Below are positions 24,814 to 33,386 of a stretch of DNA of 64,000 nt, piece after piece (the stretch's first letter is position 1; each line of letters begins with the position of its first letter). The position numbers and the translations under genes are program-made. This DNA comes from Bradyrhizobium sp. CCGUVB4N (GTDB taxonomy: Bacteria; Pseudomonadota; Alphaproteobacteria; Rhizobiales; Xanthobacteraceae). Location: the NCBI RefSeq assembly GCF_024199945.1, contig NZ_JANADP010000001.1:5890001-5954000 (forward strand). The letters run 5' to 3'. Below the pieces are notes generated by a model. That model was not told the DNA's origin and searched no databases. It was given only the letters and a program-made list of their open reading frames with translations.

Positions 24814-26511
24814 TCAGGCCGCGCGCACTGTCCGCAGGAATTTTCCGACTTCGTCCTTCAGCCGATTGCTGTCGGTCGCCAGCATCTTCGCGGTCGAGAG
24901 CACCTGCGAGGACGCCGAGCCGGTCTCGGCCGCGCCGCGCTGCACGTCCGTGATGTTGGTCGAGACCTGCTGGGTGCCGTGCGCGGCCTGCTGCACGTTG
25001 CGCGAGATCTCCTGGGTCGCGGCGCCCTGCTCCTCGACGGCGGCGGCAATGGTCGAGGACACTTCCGACAGCCGCTCGATGGTCGCGGAAATGTCGCGGA
25101 TCGCCGTCACCGATTCCTGCGTGGCGTTCTGGATACCGGAGATCTGCTGGCTGATCTCGCCGGTCGCCTTTGCGGTCTGCTCTGCCAGTGTCTTCACCTC
25201 GGAGGCGACGACGGCGAAGCCGCGGCCGGCCTCGCCCGCGCGCGCCGCCTCGATGGTGGCGTTCAGCGCCAGGAGATTGGTCTGGCCCGCAATGGTGTTG
25301 ATCAGCTCGACGACGTCGCCGATGCGCGTTGCCGCGACCGAGAGCTCGCTGACGCGCTCGGTGGTGGTGCGGGCCTGATTGACGGCCTCGCTCGCCATCC
25401 GCGCGGATTCCTGCACCTGCCGGCTGATCTCGTTGACCGAGGACGACAATTCCTCGGTTGCGGTCGCGACCGACTGGACGTTTCCGGTGGCTTCACCGGA
25501 GGCAACCGCGACCACCGAGGTCAGCTCCTGCGCGCGGTGCGCTGTGGTGGCCAGCGTCGAGGACGACGCTTCGAGCTCGGTGGAGGCGGATCCGACGGTG
25601 TCGATGATCTCGCCGACCGCGCGCTCAAAACCATCGGCCAGGTTGAACATGTCGCGGCGGCGCTGCTCGGCAGCCTGCTTCTCGGCTTCCACCTGGGCCG
25701 CCTTGAGCCGCTCGACCTCGAGCGCGTTGGTCTTGAACACTTCGACCGTCTTGGCCATCTCGCCGATCTCGTCGTGGCGATCCTTCTCCGGCACCTCGGT
25801 CTTGAGATCGTTGCGCGCCAGGCCCTCCATGGCGAACTTGAGCCGGGCGATCGGCTTCGACATCGCCACGAGGCCGATGAAGAGCGCAATCGCGATGCCG
25901 ACGATCAGGCCGCCGGCGCTGACGCTCACCACGGTCCAGGTCGCGGATTTGGTATCACGCTCGATCGCTTCCTTGCGCTGGGTCACGGCCTTGGACGTAT
26001 CGGCCGTGAACTTGGCAACGCGATCGAGGGCGGCATCGATCAGCGGGTCACACTCCTTGTGAGCACGATCAGCGGCCTTGGCGTTTTCTTCCGGGCTGTT
26101 CGCAGCCGCGCCGGCCTGGAGCACGGGATCGCAGCCTGCAAAGGCAGCCGTCAACTGCGCGCCGACGCTCTTCGTCTCGGTTGCTCGCGCCGGGTCGTCC
26201 TGCTCCGCAGCGTCCAGGTATTGGCGAATCTCATTGCGATTCTGGTTCGCGATCTTGAGGCGATTGGCGTTGCCCGCCTCGGTCGTCTCGGTGAACACCG
26301 CATAGAGTGCGGCGTGGTAGGTCTCGATGCGGCGTTGGGCCCGCGTGAGGTTGAGGGCCGACGACTGCATGGCGGTAAGCTCGCTGAAACCGTCGACGGC
26401 CGCCGACAGCTCGCGGATGCCGAAGGCGGCGACGGCGACCAGGGCGAAGCCCATCACGGTCACGATCAGCGCAACCTTCAACACGATCTTCAAATTGTTC
26501 AAAAAGCTCAT
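24814..26511 (-). CDS. Methyl-accepting chemotaxis protein
   Basis: The protein has 565 residues. Membrane helix 1 is at about 10-31, a helical periplasmic sensor of about 155 residues follows (four-helix-bundle type), helix 2 is at about 193-215, a HAMP domain at about 215-270, and the signalling coiled coil has the hairpin tip INTIAGQTNLLALNATIEAARAGEAGRGFAVVA (split INTIAGQTNLLALNA / TIEAARAGEAGRGFAVVA). Several Glu/Gln-rich heptads suit methylation. It binds CheA/CheW and controls motility. There is no CheR-docking pentapeptide at the C-terminus and the ligand is unknown. Confidence 0.96.
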   Translation of the reverse strand: MSFLNNLKIVLKVALIVTVMGFALVAVAAFGIRELSAAVDGFSELTAMQSSALNLTRAQRRIETYHAALYAVFTETTEAGNANRLKIANQNRNEIRQYLDAAEQDDPARATETKSVGAQLTAAFAGCDPVLQAGAAANSPEENAKAADRAHKECDPLIDAALDRVAKFTADTSKAVTQRKEAIERDTKSATWTVVSVSAGGLIVGIAIALFIGLVAMSKPIARLKFAMEGLARNDLKTEVPEKDRHDEIGEMAKTVEVFKTNALEVERLKAAQVEAEKQAAEQRRRDMFNLADGFERAVGEIIDTVGSASTELEASSSTLATTAHRAQELTSVVAVASGEATGNVQSVATATEELSSSVNEISRQVQESARMASEAVNQARTTTERVSELSVAATRIGDVVELINTIAGQTNLLALNATIEAARAGEAGRGFAVVASEVKTLAEQTAKATGEISQQISGIQNATQESVTAIRDISATIERLSEVSSTIAAAVEEQGAATQEISRNVQQAAHGTQQVSTNITDVQRGAAETGSASSQVLSTAKMLATDSNRLKDEVGKFLRTVRAA

Positions 26512-26739
26512 CGCAGCCGCCTAAATTTTTCGATCACCATTGACCGAAGCAGTCCCAGCGGCGGCATTGGAACCCGCTAACGTTAAAATTTGATACTAAA
26601 TGACGCGCGTAACCTTACGGGAAAATACCCATTCGGCGGCCACCCGTAAGCCTCACGTAAGTTTCGATCGGTTATAGGGCCGCCCGAGCCGCCACGGCTC
26701 GCCCGGAACCAACCGCCGGGCTCGCTCGTTCTCGCCCCC

Positions 26740-27003
26740 ATGCGGATCAGAGAAGACAATCGAAACATGTTCCTGCTGACGACGGTCGCGCTGTGCTGCG
26801 CCCTTGTCGCCGGCGCGCTCGCGGTGCTCAAGCCCGCGCCCGCGGTGCTCGAGCCCGCGCTTGCGGTGCTTCAGCCGGTGTATGGAGAGCCTCCAGCGAA
26901 GCAGGTCGCCGACAGCAGGCCGATCGATAGCTCAGCCCCATCTCAGGTCCGGGTGGTCGGCGGCGCCGCGTTCGTGCCCAACGTCAATCCGCGTCAGCGC
27001 TAG
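26740..27003 (+). CDS. Small secreted hypothetical protein with AVLxP repeats
   Basis: The protein is 87 residues from the ATG at 26740 or 78 from the ATG at 26767. It has a hydrophobic N-terminal segment (FLLTTVALCCALVAGA), followed by a degenerate repeat AVLKPAP-AVLEPAL-AVLQPV and a hydrophilic tail ending NVNPRQR. The ribosome site for either start is poor. No known family. Confidence 0.45.
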   Translation: MRIREDNRNMFLLTTVALCCALVAGALAVLKPAPAVLEPALAVLQPVYGEPPAKQVADSRPIDSSAPSQVRVVGGAAFVPNVNPRQR

Positions 27004-27010
27004 CTCGCGA

Positions 27011-27175
27011 TCAGGTCGGAGAGGCCTCGTGGCCGTCCTCGGACCGGGCTTGGGCACGCAGCAGATTCTCGACGAACGCGATCACCTCCGCCCGCTTGTC
27101 AGGTGGCAATGACAGAAAGGCGCGCACGAGCCGCAGGCCCTGCGCTTCCTCCGACTGGTCGGCCCCGGAATCCAT
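27011..27175 (-). CDS. Small hypothetical protein, 54 residues
   Basis: From the ATG at 27175 (GGATGG just upstream) the peptide reads MDSGADQSEEAQGLRLVRAF, then a helical stretch with DKRAEVIAFVENLLRAQ and a Glu/Asp/His-rich tail. The middle resembles the short C-terminal helix of some small phage-type repressors from related bacteria, but no DNA-binding domain is present. The frame extends upstream to 27364, over a region covered by the rightward gene. It may be real or a remnant. Confidence 0.4.
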   Translation of the reverse strand: MDSGADQSEEAQGLRLVRAFLSLPPDKRAEVIAFVENLLRAQARSEDGHEASPT

Positions 27176-27281
27176 CCATCCAATGTCGGGCGCCCGGGAA
27201 AAATATGCAATCCCTTGCAGACAGCCTGCTTGATTCGGCGCCCCGGCTTTGGTGGAATAGCTCCAAACAGGGTGGTGGATC

Positions 27282-27674
27282 ATGAAGTGGATCAGAGAGC
27301 GCGACGCGCTGATCGCGCAGACACTGGCCTTCGTCCAATCGGTTTCCGGCAAGAAGGACGACATCCGTCAGCCGGATACCGCTGCGGCTGCGCCGGTTCT
27401 GGCTGCGGAGATCGTCTCCGTCCAGACCGTGACTGTCGCGTTCGAGCCGCAGCCGGCCAATCCACCGCCGCTCGCCCCGCTGCCGCAGCCCCCGCCGGTC
27501 CCTTTGCCACCTCGCGCGGCAGGCGATTTCCGCAGCGAGATGCAGGCCCGCATCGCCAATTTCAGAAAGCATCAGGAGCGCTTTGAGCGCGAGCGCGAGG
27601 AGTATTGCGCGGCGACCCTGAGCAAGTTGCGCGCCGCCATCAGCGCTTCCGGCCCGCCGCCGGCCCAGAAGTAG
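27282..27674 (+). CDS. Hypothetical protein with proline-rich linker
   Basis: The protein has 130 residues; GGTGG lies 4-5 bases ahead of the ATG. An N-terminal helix (KWIRERDALIAQTLAFVQSV) leads into a Pro/Ala-rich linker (about 60-87, PPPLAPLPQPPPVPLPP), then a charged coiled coil (RSEMQARIANFRKHQERFER). No signal peptide or membrane helix is clear. It is probably a cytoplasmic structural protein; I do not recognise a family. Confidence 0.65.
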   Translation: MKWIRERDALIAQTLAFVQSVSGKKDDIRQPDTAAAAPVLAAEIVSVQTVTVAFEPQPANPPPLAPLPQPPPVPLPPRAAGDFRSEMQARIANFRKHQERFEREREEYCAATLSKLRAAISASGPPPAQK

Positions 27675-27707
27675 GGCCGGCCCGGCTCCGACCTTACAGC
27701 CAAGATC

Positions 27708-27815
27708 TTACAGCCAAGACCAAACCAGCCAGAGATTGGCTGCGCAGGCGCCTAAAAGTGCCAGCGTCAGTGGCAGAAGCATGTGCCCGCAGCAGGTTTT
27801 CAGGTCGGTCGTCAT
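27708..27815 (-). CDS. Possible single-helix membrane peptide, 35 residues
   Basis: From the ATG at 27815 the peptide begins MTTDLKTCCGH and continues with a hydrophobic helix of about 22 residues ending in WLVWSWL. No strong ribosome site is visible; the frame stays open upstream to 27923. It is reported because the hydropathy pattern is that of a small membrane protein. Confidence 0.3.
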   Translation of the reverse strand: MTTDLKTCCGHMLLPLTLALLGACAANLWLVWSWL

Positions 27816-27991
27816 GGCCGGAAACATCCGCTGATTCCGCCAAACGAGTCCCAATGTTTCTTTTTTTGCGGATTCAGGACTCGTTAAGGACTCAAGGCCC
27901 CAGCTCCCTCCCCCCTCGATCACGGCCCCGTGATCGCTCCGGAACCTCCCATGCCATGAAGTCGTTAACGCGCTTTCCGGGAGCGGGAAGC

Positions 27992-28246
27992 ATGCCCTAC
28001 GCCCTGTTCTGCAACGACAGCCAGATCAGCAAAGCCTATCCTGATGAGGCCGACGTCTGGAAGCTCGCGCAACGAAGCGGCCTGGTCGTGGACATCGGCA
28101 CCGACGACGAGCGGCACGGTCCGCGCCGGGTGCTCGACAACGACTATGAGATCAAATCGTGCCGGGCCGCCCAAGGCGAGGACCCCGCCAAGAACAAGGC
28201 GGACGCCGAGCGGGAATCCAGGATGGAGCTTGAGCTCAACTCGTGA
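27992..28246 (+). CDS. Small hypothetical cytoplasmic protein, 84 residues
   Basis: The ATG at 27992 is chosen because GGGAGCGGGAAG precedes it; in-frame ATG 27956 lies upstream. The peptide starts MPYALFCNDSQISKAYPDE, has DVWKLAQRSGLVVDI and ends in a highly charged segment rich in Lys, Asp and Glu. The layout suggests a small soluble protein. No domain is recognised. Confidence 0.65.
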   Translation: MPYALFCNDSQISKAYPDEADVWKLAQRSGLVVDIGTDDERHGPRRVLDNDYEIKSCRAAQGEDPAKNKADAERESRMELELNS

Positions 28247-28274
28247 GATCGGGCCGGAAGGTTCGCCGCGTGCC

Positions 28275-28517
28275 TCAGGGCGTCGCTGTCGCCAGCGAGG
28301 CCTGCTCACCGGCCAGCGCCACGCAGGCCTTGCGGCGGTGCAGCCCGCGGATCGCGCCCGTCACCTTCAGCACCTTGCCCGACTGACAGGAGGCGTCCTT
28401 CACGAAGGCGACCTCGTAAGGTGCCAACATCAGAGGCTCGGATTTGAGGATTGTTTGGGCAGAGCACGGCAGGGCGACGAAGCACGAGACCACCACCACC
28501 GACGCCAAGATACGCAT
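28275..28517 (-). CDS. Small secreted hypothetical protein, 80 residues
   Basis: From the ATG at 28517 the signal peptide reads MRILASVVVVSCFVALPCSA, cut before Q. The mature part of about 59 residues has LKSEPLMLAPYEVAFV, two Cys about 20 residues apart and an Arg/His-Arg patch (LHRRKACV). The last residues are Ala/Thr-rich. I think it belongs to a small family of rhizobial periplasmic proteins of unknown function. Confidence 0.65.
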   Translation of the reverse strand: MRILASVVVVSCFVALPCSAQTILKSEPLMLAPYEVAFVKDASCQSGKVLKVTGAIRGLHRRKACVALAGEQASLATATP

Positions 28518-28732
28518 GTTCGTTGTCCCACCAGCCGGCAATTGAGTAATTAACGCTTTCCGGAGCGCGAGTTCCGTAAGTCGCAAAAATTATTTTTGCT
28601 TTACCCGATCCCCGTGACACGCGTGAGAAGGCGCACGCCAGACTGTTTGCTTGCAAATGACGCGCCAGATGGTTCACGTAAGGCAAACAAGCGGTCGGCA
28701 TGGGGTTGGCAGACGACATGGGCTGACAAACG

Positions 28733-28757
28733 AAAGGCCGGCGGGAAGCCGGCCTTT
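28733..28757 (-). terminator. Terminator hairpin downstream of the outer-membrane barrel gene
   Basis: A ten-pair stem AAAGGCCGGC / GCCGGCCTTT with a five-base loop is extended by outer TGACAAA/TTTGTCA arms. On the minus strand it is followed by TTTCGTTTG. It ends the leftward gene at 28790. Confidence 0.85.
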
Positions 28758-28789
28758 GTCAGATCGTGGTCGTGCTAGTGCGCGGCGGA

Positions 28790-29497
28790 TCAGTAGCGCG
28801 AGGCCGCCGGGCCGCCCCAGCCGAAGCGGTAGTTCACACCGACCTTGACGGTATGCTCGTCGTCCCGGCCGCGAACGCCGACGACGTCGGCCGGACCGGA
28901 CGTGATCGTCGTGCTGCCGAAGTTGTAATACTGGTATTCGGCCTTGGCCGACCAGTTCGGCGCGAACATGTATTCCAGGCCGGCGCCGACGGTATAGCCG
29001 TCCTTGCTGTTGCCGGTGGCGGTGAAGGTCTGCGGCACGCCGGCAATGTTCACGCCCAGGCCGCCGTTGCGCCAGGCGTAACCGCCCTTGGCGTAGAGCA
29101 GCGTCGGGCCCCAGGTGTAGCCGATGCGGCCGGTCACCGATCCGAGTTGGTCGGTGCCGGACGTCACCTGCGTGCCCAGCGGGAACGTGACGCCCTTGTT
29201 GTTGGTCGGCAGCCAGGAATACTGCGCCTCGATACCCACCACCCAATTGGGCGCGAACTGGTAGTCGAAGCCGCCCTGCACGCCGCCCAGGAAGCGGGCG
29301 TCGCTGGACTGGAAGCTGCTGTCCCCGGCGAAGGCGCCGCCAACATGGCCGCCGATGTAGAAGCCGGTCCAGTTGTAGATCACCTGCGGCGGCGTATAGG
29401 CCGGAGCCTTGGTGTAGGTGCGCGGCTGCATATCCGCCGCTGCCGCCGGTGCGGCCAGCGCAAGCAGAGCTGCTGCACCGAGCAAAATCGTCTTCAT
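28790..29497 (-). CDS. Outer-membrane beta-barrel protein, Omp25/RopB type
   Basis: The protein is 235 residues from the ATG at 29497, with GGGG 7 bases upstream. It has a signal peptide (MKTILLGAAALLALAAPAAAA, 21 residues, split MKTILLGAAA / LLALAAPAAAA) then NWTGFYIGGHVGGAF, the typical first strand of this family, alternating aromatic/Gly strands and a C-terminal strand KVGVNYRFGWGG. The family forms eight-stranded barrels in the outer membrane of rhizobia and Brucella. It is expected to be abundant. No regulator is adjacent. Confidence 0.93.
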   Translation of the reverse strand: MKTILLGAAALLALAAPAAAADMQPRTYTKAPAYTPPQVIYNWTGFYIGGHVGGAFAGDSSFQSSDARFLGGVQGGFDYQFAPNWVVGIEAQYSWLPTNNKGVTFPLGTQVTSGTDQLGSVTGRIGYTWGPTLLYAKGGYAWRNGGLGVNIAGVPQTFTATGNSKDGYTVGAGLEYMFAPNWSAKAEYQYYNFGSTTITSGPADVVGVRGRDDEHTVKVGVNYRFGWGGPAASRY

Positions 29498-29784
29498 GGT
29501 CATCCCCGTTCTTTCAGTTACGACACTCAGGAAACAACGTGGCGTGAATTGGGTTGCTTCGCGGCGATGCCGGAACGTTGATCGTTCGTGACTGTGACGG
29601 AGCGGCAACATCGCGCTTTTGTTCCATCACGTCGGCCTGCGCCGACAGATTTTGTCGTCCGCACAAGTCCGGCCGTAACGATTTGTCGCAAGGCAAAACC
29701 GATCCGTTCAAAGCTCGCCGAAATGTGATCCGGCGACTCCGGCGGTTGTTGTCCTAACACCGCGCGATGAAGACGGGCTTTGCG

Positions 29785-30219
29785 TTACCGCGTCATCTTT
29801 TCCAGTTCTGGAAAGGGTGCGTAAACCGCGCCTGCGCAGATCTCGTTGGCGCGATCGATGACGCGGTCGGCGCGGCCGTTGACGTAGACGACGGCGCGCT
29901 CACGCACCGTCTTGTAGCTGCCGTCGGTCTCGCGCGGGGTGAAGTGCAGGCAGCTGATATAGAACTGCCGGCCACCAATCTCCCGCAGCACCGGATCGGC
30001 CATGCTGGCGTCGCGCACGCCGACCGGATTGTTGAGATAGGCACGCATCAGGGCTAGCGCGTCGGTGCGGAAATTGTCGGGAAACGGCTGAGGGCCTCCG
30101 GCCTGGCTTCCCTCCATCAGGCTGGGACGGTCACCGTCGCTGCCGAAACATCCCGCGAGCGCCAACGGCAATGCCAGGATCAGTGCCAGGCTCGCCGCAC
30201 GTTTCGCCAATCGCCCCAC
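29785..30219 (-). CDS. Putative lipoprotein, hypothetical
   Basis: The protein is 144 residues from a GTG start. The signal sequence ends in LALAGC, a good lipobox (Cys at about residue 24). The mature part contains DALALMRAYLNNPVGVRDASMADP and YVNGRADRVIDRANEICAGA, with two further Cys. This looks like a conserved small periplasmic lipoprotein found in Bradyrhizobium-like genomes. No enzyme motif is visible. Confidence 0.75.
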   Translation of the reverse strand: MGRLAKRAASLALILALPLALAGCFGSDGDRPSLMEGSQAGGPQPFPDNFRTDALALMRAYLNNPVGVRDASMADPVLREIGGRQFYISCLHFTPRETDGSYKTVRERAVVYVNGRADRVIDRANEICAGAVYAPFPELEKMTR

Positions 30220-30551
30220 AGTTCGCGCTCACCGCTCAATCGACCTGGAGCGTTCCAGCCCCGAGGTTGCAATGATGCATCTCTAGAGGTGTTTTGCCCG
30301 ACGAGTCAAACGGATTCGCAAAATCCGCAGACGCGTGTCCATCAGCTCGTTGCTGTCATCTACTGTGCATGGGGTTGTTTTCGAGAGTCCTGCTTGCGCT
30401 CTCGACGCGACGGAAATTCGTTGCGGCAAACGGCGCACCGGCCCGCCGCCAGCACCTCGCGCTTGCGCGCGGGGGGTGACGTGCGAGCCGGGCCTGAACT
30501 CCACACGCGGCAGCAGGGCAATCCAGGGATGCCGCCGCGCGGGATCAGTTT
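30220..30551. other. Intergenic region with possible dispersed repeat
   Basis: This 332-base gap has no convincing gene. Frames on both strands look like shadows, with no ribosome sites and odd composition. The stretch 30289-30385 (from GTGTTTTGCCCGACGAG to GTGCATGGGGTTGTTTTCGA) recalls sequence I have seen scattered between genes in Bradyrhizobium genomes; this is memory, not a search. Confidence 0.35.
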
Positions 30552-30968
30552 TTAGCTGCGCTTCTCGGTGGTCACCGGCTTGGTGACACTCGACTGCGTC
30601 TTCAGCGACTTCTTGGCCGACAGATGCTTGTGGTGATGGCGATGCGTCCGCACCGTCTTGTGCTCGTCCGGCGTGATCGCTGCATTGGCGTTCATCGCCT
30701 TGGTCTTGGTATCGACCTTGGCATCGGCCTTCACATCCGGCTTGGCGGTCGACTTGACGTCGGCGCTCTTGCCATCCGTCTTGACGCCCGTCTTGGCGTC
30801 GGCCTTCACGCCGGCGTCGGGTTTGGCGGCGGTGGTCGAGACCTTGCTCTGGGTCTGGTCCGCCTTGATCACCGGTGCAGCGGTCGTGGTCTTGCCGGCT
30901 TCAGCGGCAAAGGCCGGGGCTGCGATGACGGAGGCTGCGAGCAAGGCTGCGGAAATGGTCTTCAACAT
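30552..30968 (-). CDS. Secreted Lys/Ala-rich repeat protein with His-rich segment
   Basis: The protein is 138 residues from the ATG at 30968, preceded by AGGAG. It has a signal peptide ending AFA-A (about residue 22). The mature part is low complexity, with repeated KADAK/VKTD/VKAD units between about 45 and 90, then a basic His-rich cluster RTHRHHHKHLSAKK. The composition is typical of small secreted proteins that may bind DNA, polyanions or metals; the true role is unknown. Confidence 0.7.
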   Translation of the reverse strand: MLKTISAALLAASVIAAPAFAAEAGKTTTAAPVIKADQTQSKVSTTAAKPDAGVKADAKTGVKTDGKSADVKSTAKPDVKADAKVDTKTKAMNANAAITPDEHKTVRTHRHHHKHLSAKKSLKTQSSVTKPVTTEKRS

Positions 30969-31217
30969 GGTGGTCTCCTCTTGGAAGGATCTTAGGCGGC
31001 GCCCTCTCGCCAACCCTTCGATCATGGGTCAGAGCCTAGGGGGAGCGCACTGAACCCTGTCTGAAGCCCTCTGCCAGCTTCCGTTCATCTGGATGACAAG
31101 TTTGTCATCTGAGGAAAGGCGAATAGACCGGGGGGCCGGGGAATGTTTTTGCGAACCGGGTGTTCCGGTATTCGGGCAATCGTGTAGGATCGCCACGTTC
31201 CATACGGGAGAACTTCA

Positions 31218-31763
31218 ATGCGCAAACTCTCAATGCTAGTTGTACCGGGACTCGTCGCCATGTCGCTGGCGGCCGCGCCGGTGCTGACCAGCGCCTATGC
31301 CGCGGGCAGCGACGAGCCCTCCTCGCCGCCAAAGTCGGACTCCTCGTCCACCAAGAAGGGCAAGAAGAAGAGCTCTTCCGTCAGCGATCCGAAATTCCTC
31401 GCGGCCTATCGCACCGCCTACACCACGATCTACGACAATCACGACTACACCGGCGCGATTGGCCAGCTGAAGTCGCTCAAGCGTGACGACGTCGCCGACG
31501 TCGCCAACCTGATCGGCTATTCCTATCGCAAGCTCGGCGACTACCAGTCGTCCAAGGTCTATTACGAGATCGCGTTGAAGGACGATCCGAACCACGTCCG
31601 CACCTGGCAGTATTACGGCCTCTGGCAGCTCGAGCAGGGTAACCGCGAACAGGCCCAGTATCATCTGAACAAGATCGCCATGCTCGCCGGCACCGACAGC
31701 TCCGAGTATCGCTCGCTGGCGGCCGCGCTCGACAAGCCGACCGGCGCGACGCTCGTCTACTAA
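31218..31763 (+). CDS. Secreted TPR-repeat protein
   Basis: The protein has 181 residues; GGGAG lies 8 bases before the ATG. The signal peptide ends near AYA-A (residue 28). A Ser/Lys-rich linker follows, then two to three TPR motifs (DYTGAIGQLKSL, LIGYSYRKLGDYQSSKVYYEIAL, TWQYYGLWQLEQGNREQAQYHL; each is one repeat helix pair). TPR proteins mediate protein contacts; this one acts in the periplasm. A strong terminator follows at 31789. Confidence 0.85.
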   Translation: MRKLSMLVVPGLVAMSLAAAPVLTSAYAAGSDEPSSPPKSDSSSTKKGKKKSSSVSDPKFLAAYRTAYTTIYDNHDYTGAIGQLKSLKRDDVADVANLIGYSYRKLGDYQSSKVYYEIALKDDPNHVRTWQYYGLWQLEQGNREQAQYHLNKIAMLAGTDSSEYRSLAAALDKPTGATLVY

Positions 31764-31788
31764 AGGCATCGCATCTTCGCATCACGCG

Positions 31789-31818
31789 AACGGGCACAAC
31801 CTGACGGTTGTGCCCGTT
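31789..31818 (+). terminator. Rho-independent-like terminator after the TPR gene
   Basis: A near-perfect 12-pair hairpin AACGGGCACAAC / GTTGTGCCCGTT with a short loop is followed by CTGCTTTCT, a weak T-tract. It ends the TPR-protein gene. Confidence 0.8.
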
Positions 31819-31871
31819 CTGCTTTCTCGGCTAGCTTCTCGCAACCAATCCCCTCGCAAACCGGTAGCGCA

Positions 31872-33251
31872 ATGGACAAGTGGCTGCGATCCGCGATCGA
31901 CTACATCAGCTCCTGGATCGAATTCCAGCAGACGACCTTCCAACAGCCCGGCGTCCTGGTTGCCTTCGTCCATCGCGGCGAGGTCGTCGCCGAGCATGCG
32001 TTCGGCCTTGCCAATCTCGACACCGGCGAGAAGCTCACCCCGCGCCACCGCTTCCGCATCGCCTCGCACTCGAAGAGCTTTACCTCGGCCGGCATCATGA
32101 AGCTGCGCGAGCAGCGCAAGCTCAGGCTCGACGATCCCGTCGGCCAATATGTCAGCGGCCTGCATCCGCGTGTGGCGGAGACCACGATTGCGCAGGTGCT
32201 GTCGCACAGCGCCGGGCTGACGCGCGATGGCGCCGATTCCGGCCAGTTCATCGACAGCCGTCCCTATCTCAACGCCAGGGAGCTGCTCGCCGAGTTGAAG
32301 GGGCCGACCGCGATCGAGCCCGGCACGCGCTTCAAATATTCCAATCACGGTTTTGCCCTGATGGGCCTCGTCATCGAAGCCGTGACCAAGGAGCCCTACT
32401 CCGCCTGGATCAAGCGCGAGATCATCGAGCCTGCGGGCTTGCGCGAGACGGAGCCGAACGCGCCGCTTCCGAAGGGCGCGCTGTTTGCGCGCGGCCACAC
32501 GCGCAAGCTGCCGTTCGGCGAGCGCTGCGTCATCCCGGGCGACAATCCGGCGCACGCGATGGCGTCCGCCGCGGGCTTCGTCGCCACCGCCGCGGACACC
32601 GCACAATTCTTCGCGCAGCTGGCGCCCAATGCCAGGAAGAGCGTCCTGTCGGTCGCGAGCCGACGCGAGATGACGCGGCATCAATGGCGCGTGCCGCAGA
32701 GCTTCGAGGCCTATTACGGCCTCGGCGTCAACGCCGGCAAGACCGACGGCTGGGATTGGTTCGGCCATGGCGGCGGCTTCCAGGGCTATATCTCGCGGAC
32801 CTGCTCCATCCCCGGATGCGAACTCTCGATCAGCATCCTCAGCAACGCCATCGACGGCGTGGCTCCGTTCTGGATGGACGGTGCGATGCAGATCCTCCGC
32901 GTGTTCAAGACCCGCGGCGCACCCGACCGGCGCGTCCGCGACTGGACCGGCCGCTGGTGGACGATCTGGGGCGCGACCGACCTCGTGCCCGCCGGCAATC
33001 GCGTGCTCGTCGCCAATCCCCAGTTCAACAACCCGTTCATGGATGCCGCCGAGATCGAGGTCACCGGCCGCGACACCGGCAAGCTCGCCTGGGCGGCCGG
33101 CTATTCCAGCCATGGAGAGCCGGTGCGCCGCATCCGCGACAAGCGCGGCAAGATCAGCGACGTCTGGCTTGGGGGAGCAAACCTCAAACCTGCGAGCGCC
33201 GTCGCGCGCGAGATCGCGCGTCGGTATCAGCCGCAGAAGAAGAAGCGATAG
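31872..33251 (+). CDS. Serine hydrolase, beta-lactamase/DD-peptidase class C-like
   Basis: The protein has 459 residues. The SxxK catalytic motif is SKSF within ASHSKSFTSAG (Ser-Lys-Ser-Phe with neighbouring residues fits Ser-x-x-Lys as SHSK; about residues 58-61), the YxN motif is in KYSNHGFALMG (Tyr-Ser-Asn) and a third-motif HGG lies in WFGHGGGFQGY. No signal peptide is seen, unlike exported beta-lactamases. Family members include esterases and D-aminopeptidases. There is a C-terminal domain of about 110 residues. Cytoplasmic esterase or peptidase is most likely. Confidence 0.85.
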   Translation: MDKWLRSAIDYISSWIEFQQTTFQQPGVLVAFVHRGEVVAEHAFGLANLDTGEKLTPRHRFRIASHSKSFTSAGIMKLREQRKLRLDDPVGQYVSGLHPRVAETTIAQVLSHSAGLTRDGADSGQFIDSRPYLNARELLAELKGPTAIEPGTRFKYSNHGFALMGLVIEAVTKEPYSAWIKREIIEPAGLRETEPNAPLPKGALFARGHTRKLPFGERCVIPGDNPAHAMASAAGFVATAADTAQFFAQLAPNARKSVLSVASRREMTRHQWRVPQSFEAYYGLGVNAGKTDGWDWFGHGGGFQGYISRTCSIPGCELSISILSNAIDGVAPFWMDGAMQILRVFKTRGAPDRRVRDWTGRWWTIWGATDLVPAGNRVLVANPQFNNPFMDAAEIEVTGRDTGKLAWAAGYSSHGEPVRRIRDKRGKISDVWLGGANLKPASAVAREIARRYQPQKKKR

Positions 33252-33386
33252 CAACCGCGCGTCGGAGCATAGACGGGCCACGCTCGGTCAGGGCACACGG
33301 CGCCCATTCTGTGGGCTTGACAAATTTTCCCCCGACTTCAACTCTCCCCGGAGATCGCAAGCGATTGTCGCGGATGGTGGAAGATC

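Noticed and set aside
24637..26580. A 647-codon plus-strand frame opposite the chemotaxis receptor
   Set aside because: It is the antisense shadow of a strongly conserved receptor; the composition (Arg, Gly, His, Asp-rich) is that of a complementary frame.
30335..30586. Open frames in the 30220-30551 gap
   Set aside because: Weak starts, strange composition and overlap with the possible dispersed repeat; no evidence of coding.
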